From NCBI GenBank assembly GCA_910579435.1, contig CAJTVF010000043.1, positions 1 through 22,645 on the forward strand: a stretch of 22,645 bases of DNA, in the 5' to 3' direction. Below the pieces are notes generated by a model. It was not told the DNA's origin, made no database searches, and was given only the letters and a program-made list of their open reading frames with translations. The DNA is from an uncultured Oscillibacter sp. Lineage in GTDB: Bacteria > Bacillota > Clostridia > Oscillospirales > Oscillospiraceae. This document shows positions 7,178-14,184 of the stretch, piece by piece. The first letter of the stretch is position 1; the number at the start of each line of letters is the position of its first letter. Made by a program: the position numbers and the translations under genes.

Positions 7178-8507
7178 AGCGCTTATCCAAGGTGGAGAAC
7201 TGGGTGTACTCCGGCATCCAGCGGAGCTCCACCTTGCCGGTCTCGCCGTGGCGGTTCTTCGCCACAATACATTCCGCTATGTTGTGCTTTTCCGAATCCT
7301 CATTGTAATAGTCGTCCCGGTACAAAAACAGCACGATGTCCGCGTCCTGCTCGATGGCGCCGGACTCCCGGAGGTCCGAGAGCATGGGCCGCTTGTCGTC
7401 CCGCTTCTCGTTGGCGCGGCTGAGCTGGCTCAGGCAGATCACCGGGACGTTCAGCTCCTTGGCCATGATCTTCAGCATCCGGGACATGTCGGACACCACC
7501 TGCTGGCGGTTCTCGCCCCCCCGGCTGCTGCCTCCGGCGGAGGTCATCAGCTGGAGGTAGTCCACCACCACCAGGCTCAGGCTGTCCAGGCGGCGGCACT
7601 TGGCGTTCATGTCCGCCACGGACAGCAGAGGGTTGTCGTCGATGCGGACGTCCAGCCGGTTCAGCACCGTGGCCGCCCCGGCAATCTTCTCCCAGTCCGT
7701 CTCCCGGAGGAGGCCGGTGCGCAGGCGGTTGTTCTCCACCAGCGCCTCGGAGCTGAGGAGCCGCATAGCCAGTTGCTCCCGGGACATCTCCAGGGAGAAC
7801 ACCGCCACGGTCCCGCCGCCCTTGGCCACGTTCAGCGCCACGTTCAGCGCCAGGGAGGTCTTGCCCATGCCGGGCCGGGCCGCCAGGAGGATCAGGTCCG
7901 AATTGTTCAATCCGGTGATCTTCTGGTCGATGGCGGACAGGCCCGTGGACAGGCCCGGCAGGTGGTCCTCGTGCTCGCTCATTTCACTGAGGCGGTCCAG
8001 CACGTCGGGGAGCACCTGCCCCAGGGGCACCATCTCCTGGGCGCTCCGGCCCCGGCGGATGGCGTAGATTTTCTGCTCCGACGCCTCCAGGATCTCCCCG
8101 GCCTCGCCCATGCCCTCCTGGACCAGGGCGGTGATCTCCCCCGCCGCCTGGGCCACGGAGCGGAGCAGCGCCTTGTCCTGGACAATGGCGGCGTACTCCA
8201 TGACGTTGGCGCTGGTGGGGGTGATCTCCATCAGCTGGGCCAGGTACGAGCGGGTGTTGCCGTCGGTGAGCCCAGCCTTTTCCATCTCTCCAAAGACGGT
8301 GATGCCGTCGATGGGCCGGGAGTAGTTGAACATGGTCAGGATGGTCTCAAAAATCTCCCGGTTCTGCCGGAGGTAGAAGTCCCCGGGCCGGAGCCGGTCC
8401 ATCACGTTCTTCACGCAGTCCGGGTCAATGAGCATGGCCCCCAAGACCGCCTGCTCTCCCTCCAGGCTGTGGGGCATCTGGCGCAGGAGCAGGTCTTCGT
8501 TTGCCAT
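7161..8507 (-). CDS. dnaB: Replicative DNA helicase DnaB
   Basis: Hexameric 5'-3' helicase that opens the replication fork (called DnaC in Bacillus). 448 residues. The N-terminal primase-interacting helical domain starts with PHSLEGEQAVLGAMLID. The RecA-like motor has Walker A ARPGMGKTSLALN near residue 210, Walker B LVVVDYLQLM, and the late motifs SQLSRANEKRDDKRP, SDLRESGAIEQDAD and KNRHGETG. ATG 8507 sits 6-7 bases after GGAGGCGG; seven more upstream codons are in frame but would destroy that site. It lies 33 bases after rplI, the usual rplI-dnaB order. Confidence 0.98.
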   Translation of the reverse strand: MANEDLLLRQMPHSLEGEQAVLGAMLIDPDCVKNVMDRLRPGDFYLRQNREIFETILTMFNYSRPIDGITVFGEMEKAGLTDGNTRSYLAQLMEITPTSANVMEYAAIVQDKALLRSVAQAAGEITALVQEGMGEAGEILEASEQKIYAIRRGRSAQEMVPLGQVLPDVLDRLSEMSEHEDHLPGLSTGLSAIDQKITGLNNSDLILLAARPGMGKTSLALNVALNVAKGGGTVAVFSLEMSREQLAMRLLSSEALVENNRLRTGLLRETDWEKIAGAATVLNRLDVRIDDNPLLSVADMNAKCRRLDSLSLVVVDYLQLMTSAGGSSRGGENRQQVVSDMSRMLKIMAKELNVPVICLSQLSRANEKRDDKRPMLSDLRESGAIEQDADIVLFLYRDDYYNEDSEKHNIAECIVAKNRHGETGKVELRWMPEYTQFSTLDKRYDGED

Positions 8508-8540
8508 GGCGAACCGCCTCCCTCTCAAAGCCGACGGGCG

Positions 8541-8990
8541 TTATTTTTCCTCAAACACGGATACGTAAACGGTGGCGGCAACCTCAAAGCCCAGCCGGGC
8601 CTTGACCTCGTAGTTGCCGAAGGACTTGATGGGGTCCTCCAGCACCAGCTTCTGCTTGGGGATGTCGATGCCGAACTGCTTCTGGAGCCCCTCGGAAATC
8701 TCCTTGGTGGTGACGGCTCCGAAGAGCTTGCCCCCCGCGCCCGCCCGGGCGGTGAGCTTCACCATGCACTCCTTGAGCTTTTCGGCGGTCTCCTCCGCCA
8801 GGGCTTTCTGGCGGGCTTCCTCGGCCTTTTTGGCCTTCTCTTTCAGGTTCATAGTGTTGATGGCGTCCGCCGTGGCGGGGACGGCGATCTTCCGGGGCAG
8901 GAGGAAGTTCCGGGCATAGCCCTCGGAGACCTCCACCATCTGGCCCTTCTTTCCCTGGCCTTTGACGTCCTGCTGTAAAATTACTTTCAT
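8541..8990 (-). CDS. rplI: 50S ribosomal protein L9
   Basis: 149 residues, standard length. The N-terminal domain MKVILQQDVKGQGKKGQMVEV with GYARNFLLPRKIAVPAT is the 23S rRNA-binding signature. A long helix (KEKAKKAEEARQKALAEE) links to the C-terminal domain (FGAVTTKEISEGLQKQFG, then GNYEVKARL). ATG 8990 overlaps the stop of the upstream small membrane protein gene as ATGA, with AAGGAGA in front, so translation is probably coupled. A decayed copy of its first codons lies at 9617-9649. Confidence 0.98.
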   Translation of the reverse strand: MKVILQQDVKGQGKKGQMVEVSEGYARNFLLPRKIAVPATADAINTMNLKEKAKKAEEARQKALAEETAEKLKECMVKLTARAGAGGKLFGAVTTKEISEGLQKQFGIDIPKQKLVLEDPIKSFGNYEVKARLGFEVAATVYVSVFEEK

Positions 8991-9232
8991 TGGTCATTCT
9001 CCTTTTCCTGTTCCAGGATCCGGAGCCTTTTCTCCAGATCCCTGGCTTGTTTTTCTAAAATTTGATTTTCCTCCTCCAACGCGTCCAGCCGGTCTCTCTG
9101 GTTCAGCCAGACATAGGCCGGAACCGCCGGCAGAGCCGGGAGACCCGCGAATATGCCCGCCGGACCTGCGGTAAGCAGCACGCAAATCACGCCCAACACG
9201 CCCAGGGAGAGGATATAGAGCTTCACGAACAT
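8987..9232 (-). CDS. Small membrane protein with C-terminal coiled coil (copy A)
   Basis: 81 residues, not recognised as a named family. Hydrophobic segments occupy about residues 5-24 (LYILSLGVLGVICVLLTAGP) and 27-44 (IFAGLPALPAVPAYVWL). Residues 50-78 form a heptad-like charged helix (DALEEENQILEKQARDLEKR). Start is ATG 9232 or GTG 9226; the ribosome site is weak in either case. It is related to copy C at 9626-9904 and, over the membrane part, to copy B at 9288-9479. It lies directly before rplI with a 4-base overlap. The position within the gdpP-rplI operon suggests membrane-associated expression with GdpP, but no function can be assigned. Confidence 0.75.
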   Translation of the reverse strand: MFVKLYILSLGVLGVICVLLTAGPAGIFAGLPALPAVPAYVWLNQRDRLDALEEENQILEKQARDLEKRLRILEQEKENDQ

Positions 9233-9260
9233 CCCATTTTTTTCATTTCCAATTGCCTCT

Positions 9261-9302
9261 CAGAAATAGCCGTCGATGGATTTAGGGCTACCGCTCCCGC
9301 CA
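9261..9302 (-). pseudogene. Remnant of the gdpP 3' end (scar 2)
   Basis: On the minus strand this reads GCGGGAGCGGTAGCCC, then ATCCATCGACGGCTATTTC, then TGA. The true gdpP end has GCGGGAGCGGCTGACCC, then AGCCATCGACGCATATTTT, then GA at 9926-9962. In one frame it still gives SPKSIDGYF-stop, against LTQAIDAYFEK in GdpP. It lies between copies B and A and supplies the final RER-stop of copy B. It marks an old tandem duplication. Confidence 0.8.
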
Positions 9303-9479
9303 TACCATCCAGGCCGCAGCGGGAATTGCCGGCAGAAGTGCGGCCAGCATCCAGGAGAGGAACGGGCGCCCACAAAAAACAAGCAGCAAGGGCATACCGG
9401 CAGGCCATCCCATGCACAGGACCGCGAACAGTCCCAGCAAAACCAGGCTTGCCGCATAGATCTTTAAAAACCGTTTCAT
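9288..9479 (-). CDS. Small membrane protein, truncated paralogue (copy B)
   Basis: 63 residues from ATG 9479, 5 bases after GGGAGGCGG. The start (MKRFLKIYAASLVLLGLF) aligns with copy C (LKFLKTYAVCLVVSEVFLLF) and copy A (VKLYILSLGVLGVI). It has two or three hydrophobic segments and ends AAAWMVWRER. The coiled coil present in A and C is missing. The last three residues and the stop are encoded by a gdpP 3'-end remnant (VRERLTQAIDAYF in GdpP), so the gene was shortened by a deletion that ran into duplicated gdpP sequence. It keeps a good ribosome site and may still be translated. Confidence 0.6.
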   Translation of the reverse strand: MKRFLKIYAASLVLLGLFAVLCMGWPAGMPLLLVFCGRPFLSWMLAALLPAIPAAAWMVWRER

Positions 9480-9496
9480 AGCCGCCTCCCTATTTC

Positions 9497-9649
9497 TAAA
9501 AATAAGCGCCGATAGCACAGGTCAGACTTTCCCGGACATCCAGAATGTCCCCGTTCCAGCCCCTCTCCCGGCAGTGGCGGAGCTGCCGCCGCATCAAAGG
9601 TCCGGCCTCCGGTGCGGCTGTAAAATCACGTGCATTGGTCATTCTTCCT
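9497..9649 (-). pseudogene. Composite scar: rplI start fused to gdpP 3'-end fragments (scar 1)
   Basis: Read on the minus strand, the part at 9649-9617 matches the rplI start: GAATGACCAATG then CACGTGATTTTACAG, encoding M-H-V-I-L-Q instead of M-K-V-I-L-Q, including the overlapping stop context. Right after it comes CACCGGAGGCCGGACCTTTG, equal to gdpP around 10326-10359. This jumps, at GCCGCCGC microhomology, to a copy of gdpP 10021-9924 (ACGGGGACATTCTGGATGTC, then CGGGAAAGTCTGACC and ATCGGCGCTTATTTTTAG). Stops and shifts make it non-coding. It proves that a unit containing gdpP 3' end, small gene and rplI 5' end was once tandemly repeated. Confidence 0.85.
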
Positions 9650-9904
9650 ATTTTCTGAATCTTTTAAATGTTCTGGGTTTTCCAGAGTCCAGACCCGCTC
9701 CCCCAGATCCCGGACTTGTTTTTCTAAAGCGTCCATCCGCTCCTCCTGAGCCAGCCACACCGTTATGACGGCCGCCAGCACAAACGCGATGGCCGCGAAG
9801 GCGCGGAAGGGGTGACTTTGGAAATCAAACAGCATGTATCCGCCGAAAAGCAGAAACACCTCCGAAACCACCAGGCACACCGCGTAGGTCTTCAAAAACT
9901 TCAA
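9626..9904 (-). CDS. Small membrane protein with C-terminal coiled coil (copy C)
   Basis: 92 residues if started at TTG 9904, which follows GAGGGGG at 8 bases and aligns with the start of copy B; a TTG at 9928 is also in frame but lies within gdpP. Hydrophobic segments: about 5-24 (KTYAVCLVVSEVFLLFGGYM) and 34-50 (FRAFAAIAFVLAAVITVWL). The rest is a charged helix (EERMDALEKQVRDLGERVWTLE) ending in KNDQCT. The final NDQ and overlapping ATG mirror the copy A/rplI junction, so copy C once sat directly before an rplI copy. It is 13 bases after the gdpP stop, in the same transcript. Function unknown. Confidence 0.7.
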   Translation of the reverse strand: MKFLKTYAVCLVVSEVFLLFGGYMLFDFQSHPFRAFAAIAFVLAAVITVWLAQEERMDALEKQVRDLGERVWTLENPEHLKDSENRKNDQCT

Positions 9905-9917
9905 TATGCTGACCCCC

Positions 9918-11912
9918 TCATTTTTCAAAATATGCGTCGATGGCTTGGGTCAGCCGCTCCCGCACGTCCAAAATGTCCCCGTTCTCGATCCGCCCCCCGG
10001 CGGTGGCGGAGTTGCCGCCGCCGCCCAGGGCCTCCAGAATCACCTGGACGTTGATCTCCCCCAGGGACCGCCCGCTCATCAGGATGGCCGACCCGCTGCG
10101 GTACACCACAAAGGAGGCCTTGACCCCCCGCAGGGTCAAAAGGTCGTCCGCCGCCTGGGCGGCGGCCACCCGGTCCACGCCGTCCTGGCCCACCACGGCC
10201 AGGGCCACGTCCGGCCGGTACAGCTCCGCCTGGCGGATGACGTCGTACTTGGACACCATGCCGCTGAGGTCCCCCTGGAACAGCCGCTGCACGTCCGCCG
10301 TGTCAGCTCCCGCCCGGCGGAGGAAGGCCGCCGCCTCAAAGGTCCGGCCCCCGGTGCGGAGGACGAAATGCTTCGTGTCCAGCACGATGCCGGCAAGCAG
10401 GGCCTCCGCCTCCTCCCGCAGGAGGTTGGACGGCTCGATCAAATATTGCAGCAGCTCCGTCACCAGCTCCGACGCGGAGGAGGCGTAGGGCTCGTGGAAG
10501 CTGAAGGCGGCATTTTCGATATAGCTGGCGGCACGGCGGTGATGGTCGATGACCGCCACCCGGCTGCTGGACTCCAGAATCTGGGAGCTCTCCACCAGGT
10601 CGGGCCGGTTGGTGTCCACCACCACCAGCAGCGTCCCGGGACGCATCTTCACAAACGCCTCCGCCGGGCTCACGAACACATCCTCATACTCCGGCAGCTC
10701 CCCCAGCATCGCCAGCACGGACTGGGCGGCGTTTTTCTCCAAATCAATAACGATCTGGGCCCTCCGGCCCAGCTTCCGGGCGGCGCAGCACACGCCCGCC
10801 GCCGCGCCCACCGCGTCCATGTCGGCAAAGCTGTGGCCCATGACGTAGATATCCGGGGAATCCGCCAGCAGCTCCCTCAGGGCGTTAGCCATGACCCGGG
10901 ACTTGACCTTGGTGCGCTTTTCCGTGGTCTTGGCCCGGCCGCCGTAGAAGGCAAAATCCGTCTTGCCCCGGACCACCGCCTGGTCGCCGCCCCGGCTCAG
11001 GGCCATCTCCAGGGAGAGGGAGGCGTTCTTGTACAGCGCCGGAATACTGTCCGCCTCCCGGCCCAGGCCGATGGAGAGGGTGGGGTGGCTTCCCTCCCCC
11101 ACCTTGATGTCCCGCATGGCGTCCAGGACGGAGAATTTCTCCTCCACAAAGTGGTTATAGTACTGTTCTTCAAAGAGGAAGAGGTAGTGGTCCCGCTCCG
11201 TCTTGATGAGCAAGCCGCTGCCCACGGCGGTCCACGCGCTGAGCTTTTCGTCGATCTGGGCCAGCACGGCGCTGCGCTGGGTGTCGGCGCAGGCGTTCAT
11301 CAGGTCCTCATAGTTGTCCACCATGACAATGCCCACCACCAGGCGGGTGGCTTCAAAGTTCTCCCGGAGGCGGTCCATCTCCGTGGTGTCCACCCAGTAG
11401 GTGGTGGCCACCAGGTTCTGCTCCCCGCTGCGGCCCTTGGCCCGGACCAGGCTGCCGTAGACCCGGAAATTGCGGTTGTTCATGCGGACCCGCTCCGGGC
11501 ACTCCTGCCGCCCCTCCAGCAGCCACTGGACCGAGAACTCCGGGGCGGCGTCCTCCACCTTCATCTCAAAGAGGTGCTCCCGCACCCCCGCCAGCTGGAG
11601 GAAATTCTCGTTGCTCCAGATCACCTCCCCGGTATCGGGGCGGAAGACCATGATAGGCAGGGGGGAGTTGATGAGGGTGGACTTGCTGGCGGTGTCCACG
11701 TTCCCCGTCACATTGTCGATATACTGCAAAACGCTCTGCCGGCGCTTTTTGCTGCTGCGGACGAAATAGGCGTACAGCGCCACGGTGGCCACGCCCTCCG
11801 CCAGGGCCAGGGGCGGGCTGACGGTGACGGCGGCCAGGGTGAAGGCCAGAAGGCAGAGGAAATAAAATTGGAGGTTGGGCTCCAGCAGGCGGGAGAGTTT
11901 CTTATTGTTCAT
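9918..11912 (-). CDS. gdpP: Cyclic-di-AMP phosphodiesterase GdpP (DHH/DHHA1)
   Basis: Hydrolyses c-di-AMP to pApA and so controls potassium, osmotic and cell-wall homeostasis. 664 residues from ATG 11912, 8 bases after AAGGAG. Two transmembrane segments (about 14-32, 35-52), a PAS-like domain (80-180) and a degenerate GGDEF domain (190-310, without the GGDEF motif) precede the DHH domain. This has GHSFADMDAVG (H360, D364, D366), VVDTNRP (D433) and DHH at 456-458. The DHHA1 end reads GGGGN rather than the more familiar GGGGH at about 630-634. The start of the long operon; its promoter is at 11959-11987. The order gdpP-rplI-dnaB is standard in Firmicutes, apart from the small genes inserted here. 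Confidence 0.97.
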   Translation of the reverse strand: MNNKKLSRLLEPNLQFYFLCLLAFTLAAVTVSPPLALAEGVATVALYAYFVRSSKKRRQSVLQYIDNVTGNVDTASKSTLINSPLPIMVFRPDTGEVIWSNENFLQLAGVREHLFEMKVEDAAPEFSVQWLLEGRQECPERVRMNNRNFRVYGSLVRAKGRSGEQNLVATTYWVDTTEMDRLRENFEATRLVVGIVMVDNYEDLMNACADTQRSAVLAQIDEKLSAWTAVGSGLLIKTERDHYLFLFEEQYYNHFVEEKFSVLDAMRDIKVGEGSHPTLSIGLGREADSIPALYKNASLSLEMALSRGGDQAVVRGKTDFAFYGGRAKTTEKRTKVKSRVMANALRELLADSPDIYVMGHSFADMDAVGAAAGVCCAARKLGRRAQIVIDLEKNAAQSVLAMLGELPEYEDVFVSPAEAFVKMRPGTLLVVVDTNRPDLVESSQILESSSRVAVIDHHRRAASYIENAAFSFHEPYASSASELVTELLQYLIEPSNLLREEAEALLAGIVLDTKHFVLRTGGRTFEAAAFLRRAGADTADVQRLFQGDLSGMVSKYDVIRQAELYRPDVALAVVGQDGVDRVAAAQAADDLLTLRGVKASFVVYRSGSAILMSGRSLGEINVQVILEALGGGGNSATAGGRIENGDILDVRERLTQAIDAYFEK

Positions 11913-11958
11913 AGCGCCGCTCCTTGATGAAGAAGTAAGCATGCCGATGGATTTTATT

Positions 11959-11987
11959 AGTATAGCAGTTTCCGCCGGAAAACACAA
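11959..11987 (-). promoter_or_regulatory. Probable sigma-A promoter of the gdpP operon
   Basis: On the minus strand: TTGTGT (11987-11982), a 17-base spacer, then TATACT (11964-11959) with an extended TGC in front. It lies about 47 bases upstream of the gdpP ATG and is divergent from the ylxM promoter. Confidence 0.7.
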
Positions 11988-12012
11988 GTCTTGAGCCGGG
12001 GCAATTTTCCCC

Positions 12013-12041
12013 TTGACATTTCCCGGGTTTTCCTGTAAACT
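12013..12041 (+). promoter_or_regulatory. Strong sigma-A promoter of ylxM-ffh
   Basis: A perfect -35 TTGACA at 12013-12018, a 17-base spacer and TAAACT at 12036-12041. The transcript would start near 12048, just before a hairpin in the leader. Confidence 0.85.
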
Positions 12042-12050
12042 AAGCAACGT

Positions 12051-12072
12051 TGTAAAGCGGCGCAGCTTTACA
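12051..12072 (+). promoter_or_regulatory. Leader hairpin in the ylxM 5' UTR
   Basis: TGTAAAGC at 12051-12058 and GCTTTACA at 12065-12072 form a perfect 8-base inverted repeat with loop GGCGCA, starting at about the predicted first transcribed base and ending before the GGAAGGGGG ribosome site. It could stabilise the mRNA 5' end or be an operator; no poly-T follows, so it is not a terminator. Confidence 0.55.
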
Positions 12073-12096
12073 CGGCGGAAGGGGGCGTTTCCCGTG

Positions 12097-12462
12097 ATGA
12101 AGAATCAGACCTATCGCATGACGATGCTCTTCGACTTTTACGGCGAGCTCCTGACCGAGCGCCAGAAGGAGTTCTTCGACCTCTATTATAATGAGGACCT
12201 CTCCCTGGCCGAAATCGCCGAAAACGCCGGCATCTCCCGCCAGGGCGTCCGGGATGTCATCGTCCGGGCCGAGGCCGCCATGCAGGAGGTGGAGGATAAG
12301 ACCGGCATCATCAAGCGCTTTCTCGCCCGGAGCGCCCACGTGGACGCCATCGCCGCCACCGCCGAGGAAATCTCCACCCTGAATTACCGCTATTACGAGG
12401 ACCGGCGCCTGACGGAGCTGGCGGATATCATCCGCCGGGAAGCCGCCGCCTTAAAGGAATGA
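12097..12462 (+). CDS. ylxM: YlxM/p13-like helix-turn-helix protein (UPF0122)
   Basis: 121 residues from ATG 12097 (GTG 12094 is adjacent). It has the family start RMTMLFDFYGELLTERQKEF, then a sigma-70 region-4-like helix-turn-helix, SLAEIAENAGISRQGVRDVI, at about 41-60. In Firmicutes this small protein is encoded directly before ffh and modulates the signal recognition particle; in streptococci it binds the scRNA and stimulates SRP GTPase activity. ffh starts 4 bases after its stop. Family is clear; regulatory role is from known relatives. Confidence 0.93.
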   Translation: MKNQTYRMTMLFDFYGELLTERQKEFFDLYYNEDLSLAEIAENAGISRQGVRDVIVRAEAAMQEVEDKTGIIKRFLARSAHVDAIAATAEEISTLNYRYYEDRRLTELADIIRREAAALKE

Positions 12463-12466
12463 GTGT

Positions 12467-13843
12467 ATGGCATTTGAAGGATTGACCGAAAAACTGAACG
12501 CCGCCTTTAAGCGCCTCCGGGGCAAGGGCCGCCTGACGGAAAACGACGTTCGGGAGGCCATGCGGGAGGTCCGCCTGGCCCTTTTGGAGGCCGACGTCAG
12601 CTACAAGGTGGTCAAGGAGTTCGTGGCCTCCGTCACGGAGCGGGCCGTGGGCAGCGACGTGCTGGACAGCCTTACCCCCGCCCAGCAGGTGGTGAAGATC
12701 GTCAACGAGGAGCTCACCGGCCTCATGGGGGGAGCCAGCGCCAAAATCACCATGGCCAGCAACGGCCCTACAGTCGTGATGATGGTGGGCCTCCAGGGCG
12801 CGGGCAAGACCACCACCACCGCCAAGCTGGGCGGCCTGATGCGCAGGCAGTACCAGAAGCGGCCCTTGCTGGCCGCCTGCGACGTGTACCGCCCCGCCGC
12901 CATCGAGCAGTTGAAGGTCGTGGGCGGGCAGCTGGACCTGCCGGTCTTCGAGGAGGGCCAGGGCGATCCGGTGAAGATTGCGGAACACGCCATCCGCCAC
13001 GCCCGGGACCACGGCAGCGATATGGTGTTCCTGGACACCGCCGGACGGCTCCACGTGGACGAGAACCTGATGGACGAGCTGAAGCGGATGAAGGCCGCCG
13101 TCCATCCCAACGAGATTCTGCTGGTGGTGGACGCCATGACCGGCCAGGACGCGGTAAACGCCGCCACGGCCTTTGACGAGGCCCTGGGCATCGACGGCGT
13201 CATCCTCACCAAACTGGACGGCGACGCCCGGGGCGGCGCGGCCCTGTCCATCCGGGCGGCCACGGGAAAGCCCATCAAATTCGCGGGCACCGGCGAGAAG
13301 CTGGACATGATCGAGCCCTTCCACCCGGACCGCATGGCCTCCCGCATCCTGGGCATGGGCGACATGCTCTCCTTCATCGAGAAGGCGGAGCAGGCCTATG
13401 ACGAGAAGCAGGCCGCCAAGATTGAGGAAAAGCTGCGAAAGAACCGCTTCACCCTCCAGGACTATTACGACCAGCTCCAGCAGCTGAAAAACATGGGCGA
13501 CCTGAGCCAGTTGCTGGGCATGATGCCGGGGGCCTTAGGCAAGCAGCTCCAGGGCGCGTCCATCGACGAGAAGGCCATGGCCCGGACCGAGGCCATCATC
13601 CTCTCCATGACCCCCCTGGAGCGGGAGAACCCCCAGGTACTGAACGCCAGCCGGAAAAAGCGCATTGCCGCCGGCTGCGGCCTGGAGGTGGTGGACGTGA
13701 ACCGGCTGTTAAAGCAGTTCGACATGATGCGGGAACTGACGAAGCAGATGACCAGAGGCGGGCGGATGCCCGGCCTCGGCGGCATGGGGGGAAAAGCCCC
13801 TTCCCGGCTCCACGGCTTCGGCCGGAAGAAGCGGTTCCGCTAA
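12467..13843 (+). CDS. ffh: Signal recognition particle protein Ffh (SRP54)
   Basis: Binds signal sequences of nascent membrane proteins and, with 4.5S RNA and FtsY, delivers ribosomes to the Sec translocon. 458 residues. N-domain 1-95; G-domain with G1 GLQGAGKTTTTAK at 108-120, DVYRPAAIEQL, DTAGRLHVDENLM and TKLDGDARGGAALS; then a Met-rich M-domain (NMGDLSQLLGMMPG, SMTPLER, DMMRELTKQM). The C-terminus is Gly/Met-rich and then basic (RKKRFR). It starts at ATG 12467 after AAAGGAATG and is likely co-translated with ylxM. Confidence 0.98.
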   Translation: MAFEGLTEKLNAAFKRLRGKGRLTENDVREAMREVRLALLEADVSYKVVKEFVASVTERAVGSDVLDSLTPAQQVVKIVNEELTGLMGGASAKITMASNGPTVVMMVGLQGAGKTTTTAKLGGLMRRQYQKRPLLAACDVYRPAAIEQLKVVGGQLDLPVFEEGQGDPVKIAEHAIRHARDHGSDMVFLDTAGRLHVDENLMDELKRMKAAVHPNEILLVVDAMTGQDAVNAATAFDEALGIDGVILTKLDGDARGGAALSIRAATGKPIKFAGTGEKLDMIEPFHPDRMASRILGMGDMLSFIEKAEQAYDEKQAAKIEEKLRKNRFTLQDYYDQLQQLKNMGDLSQLLGMMPGALGKQLQGASIDEKAMARTEAIILSMTPLERENPQVLNASRKKRIAAGCGLEVVDVNRLLKQFDMMRELTKQMTRGGRMPGLGGMGGKAPSRLHGFGRKKRFR

Positions 13844-13862
13844 AGCTATAAGTGCGAAGCAT

Positions 13863-13891
13863 TTCCAATCATAAAATGCAGCATTTATAAT
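13863..13891 (+). promoter_or_regulatory. Possible promoter before rpsP
   Basis: In the unusually AT-rich 86-base gap between ffh and rpsP, a perfect -10 TATAAT lies at 13886-13891. The -35 at 17 bases is weak (TTCCAA). It would allow rpsP-khpA to be expressed apart from ffh. Confidence 0.4.
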
Positions 13892-13929
13892 AAAATATTT
13901 CATTTTAACATTTTTGGAGGTACAACAGC

Positions 13930-14169
13930 ATGGTTAAGATCAGACTGCGCCGCATGGGCGCCAAGAAGGCCCCCTTCTATCGTGTCGTGGTGGCGGATTC
14001 CCGCTTCCCCCGGGACGGCCGCTTCATCGAGGAAATCGGTACGTACAATCCCTGCGTCTCCCCTGCCGCCATCAAAATCGATGCGGAGCGCGCCCAGGCC
14101 TGGATCAAGTCCGGCGCCCAGCCCACCGACACCGTCCGGGCTCTGCTGAAAAAAGTGGACGTCCTCTGA
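13930..14169 (+). CDS. rpsP: 30S ribosomal protein S16
   Basis: 79 residues, standard length. It starts MVKIRLRRMGAKKAPFYRVV followed by ADSRFPRDGRFIEEIGTYNP, the S16 signature; it binds 16S rRNA early in 30S assembly. GGAGG lies 9 bases before ATG 13930. Grouped with khpA 15 bases downstream and ffh upstream, as in many Firmicutes. Confidence 0.98.
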   Translation: MVKIRLRRMGAKKAPFYRVVVADSRFPRDGRFIEEIGTYNPCVSPAAIKIDAERAQAWIKSGAQPTDTVRALLKKVDVL

Positions 14170-14184
14170 TCCGGAGGGCGGCGC

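Noticed and set aside
7008..8978. A 656-codon plus-strand open frame opposite tilS, dnaB and rplI
   Set aside because: It spans three clear minus-strand genes and has no motif; codon-bias shadow.
9906..11927. A 673-codon plus-strand open frame opposite gdpP
   Set aside because: The frame mirrors gdpP codon bias; GdpP motifs are unambiguous on the other strand.
12428..13324. A 298-codon minus-strand frame inside ffh
   Set aside because: ffh G-domain motifs on the plus strand explain the region.
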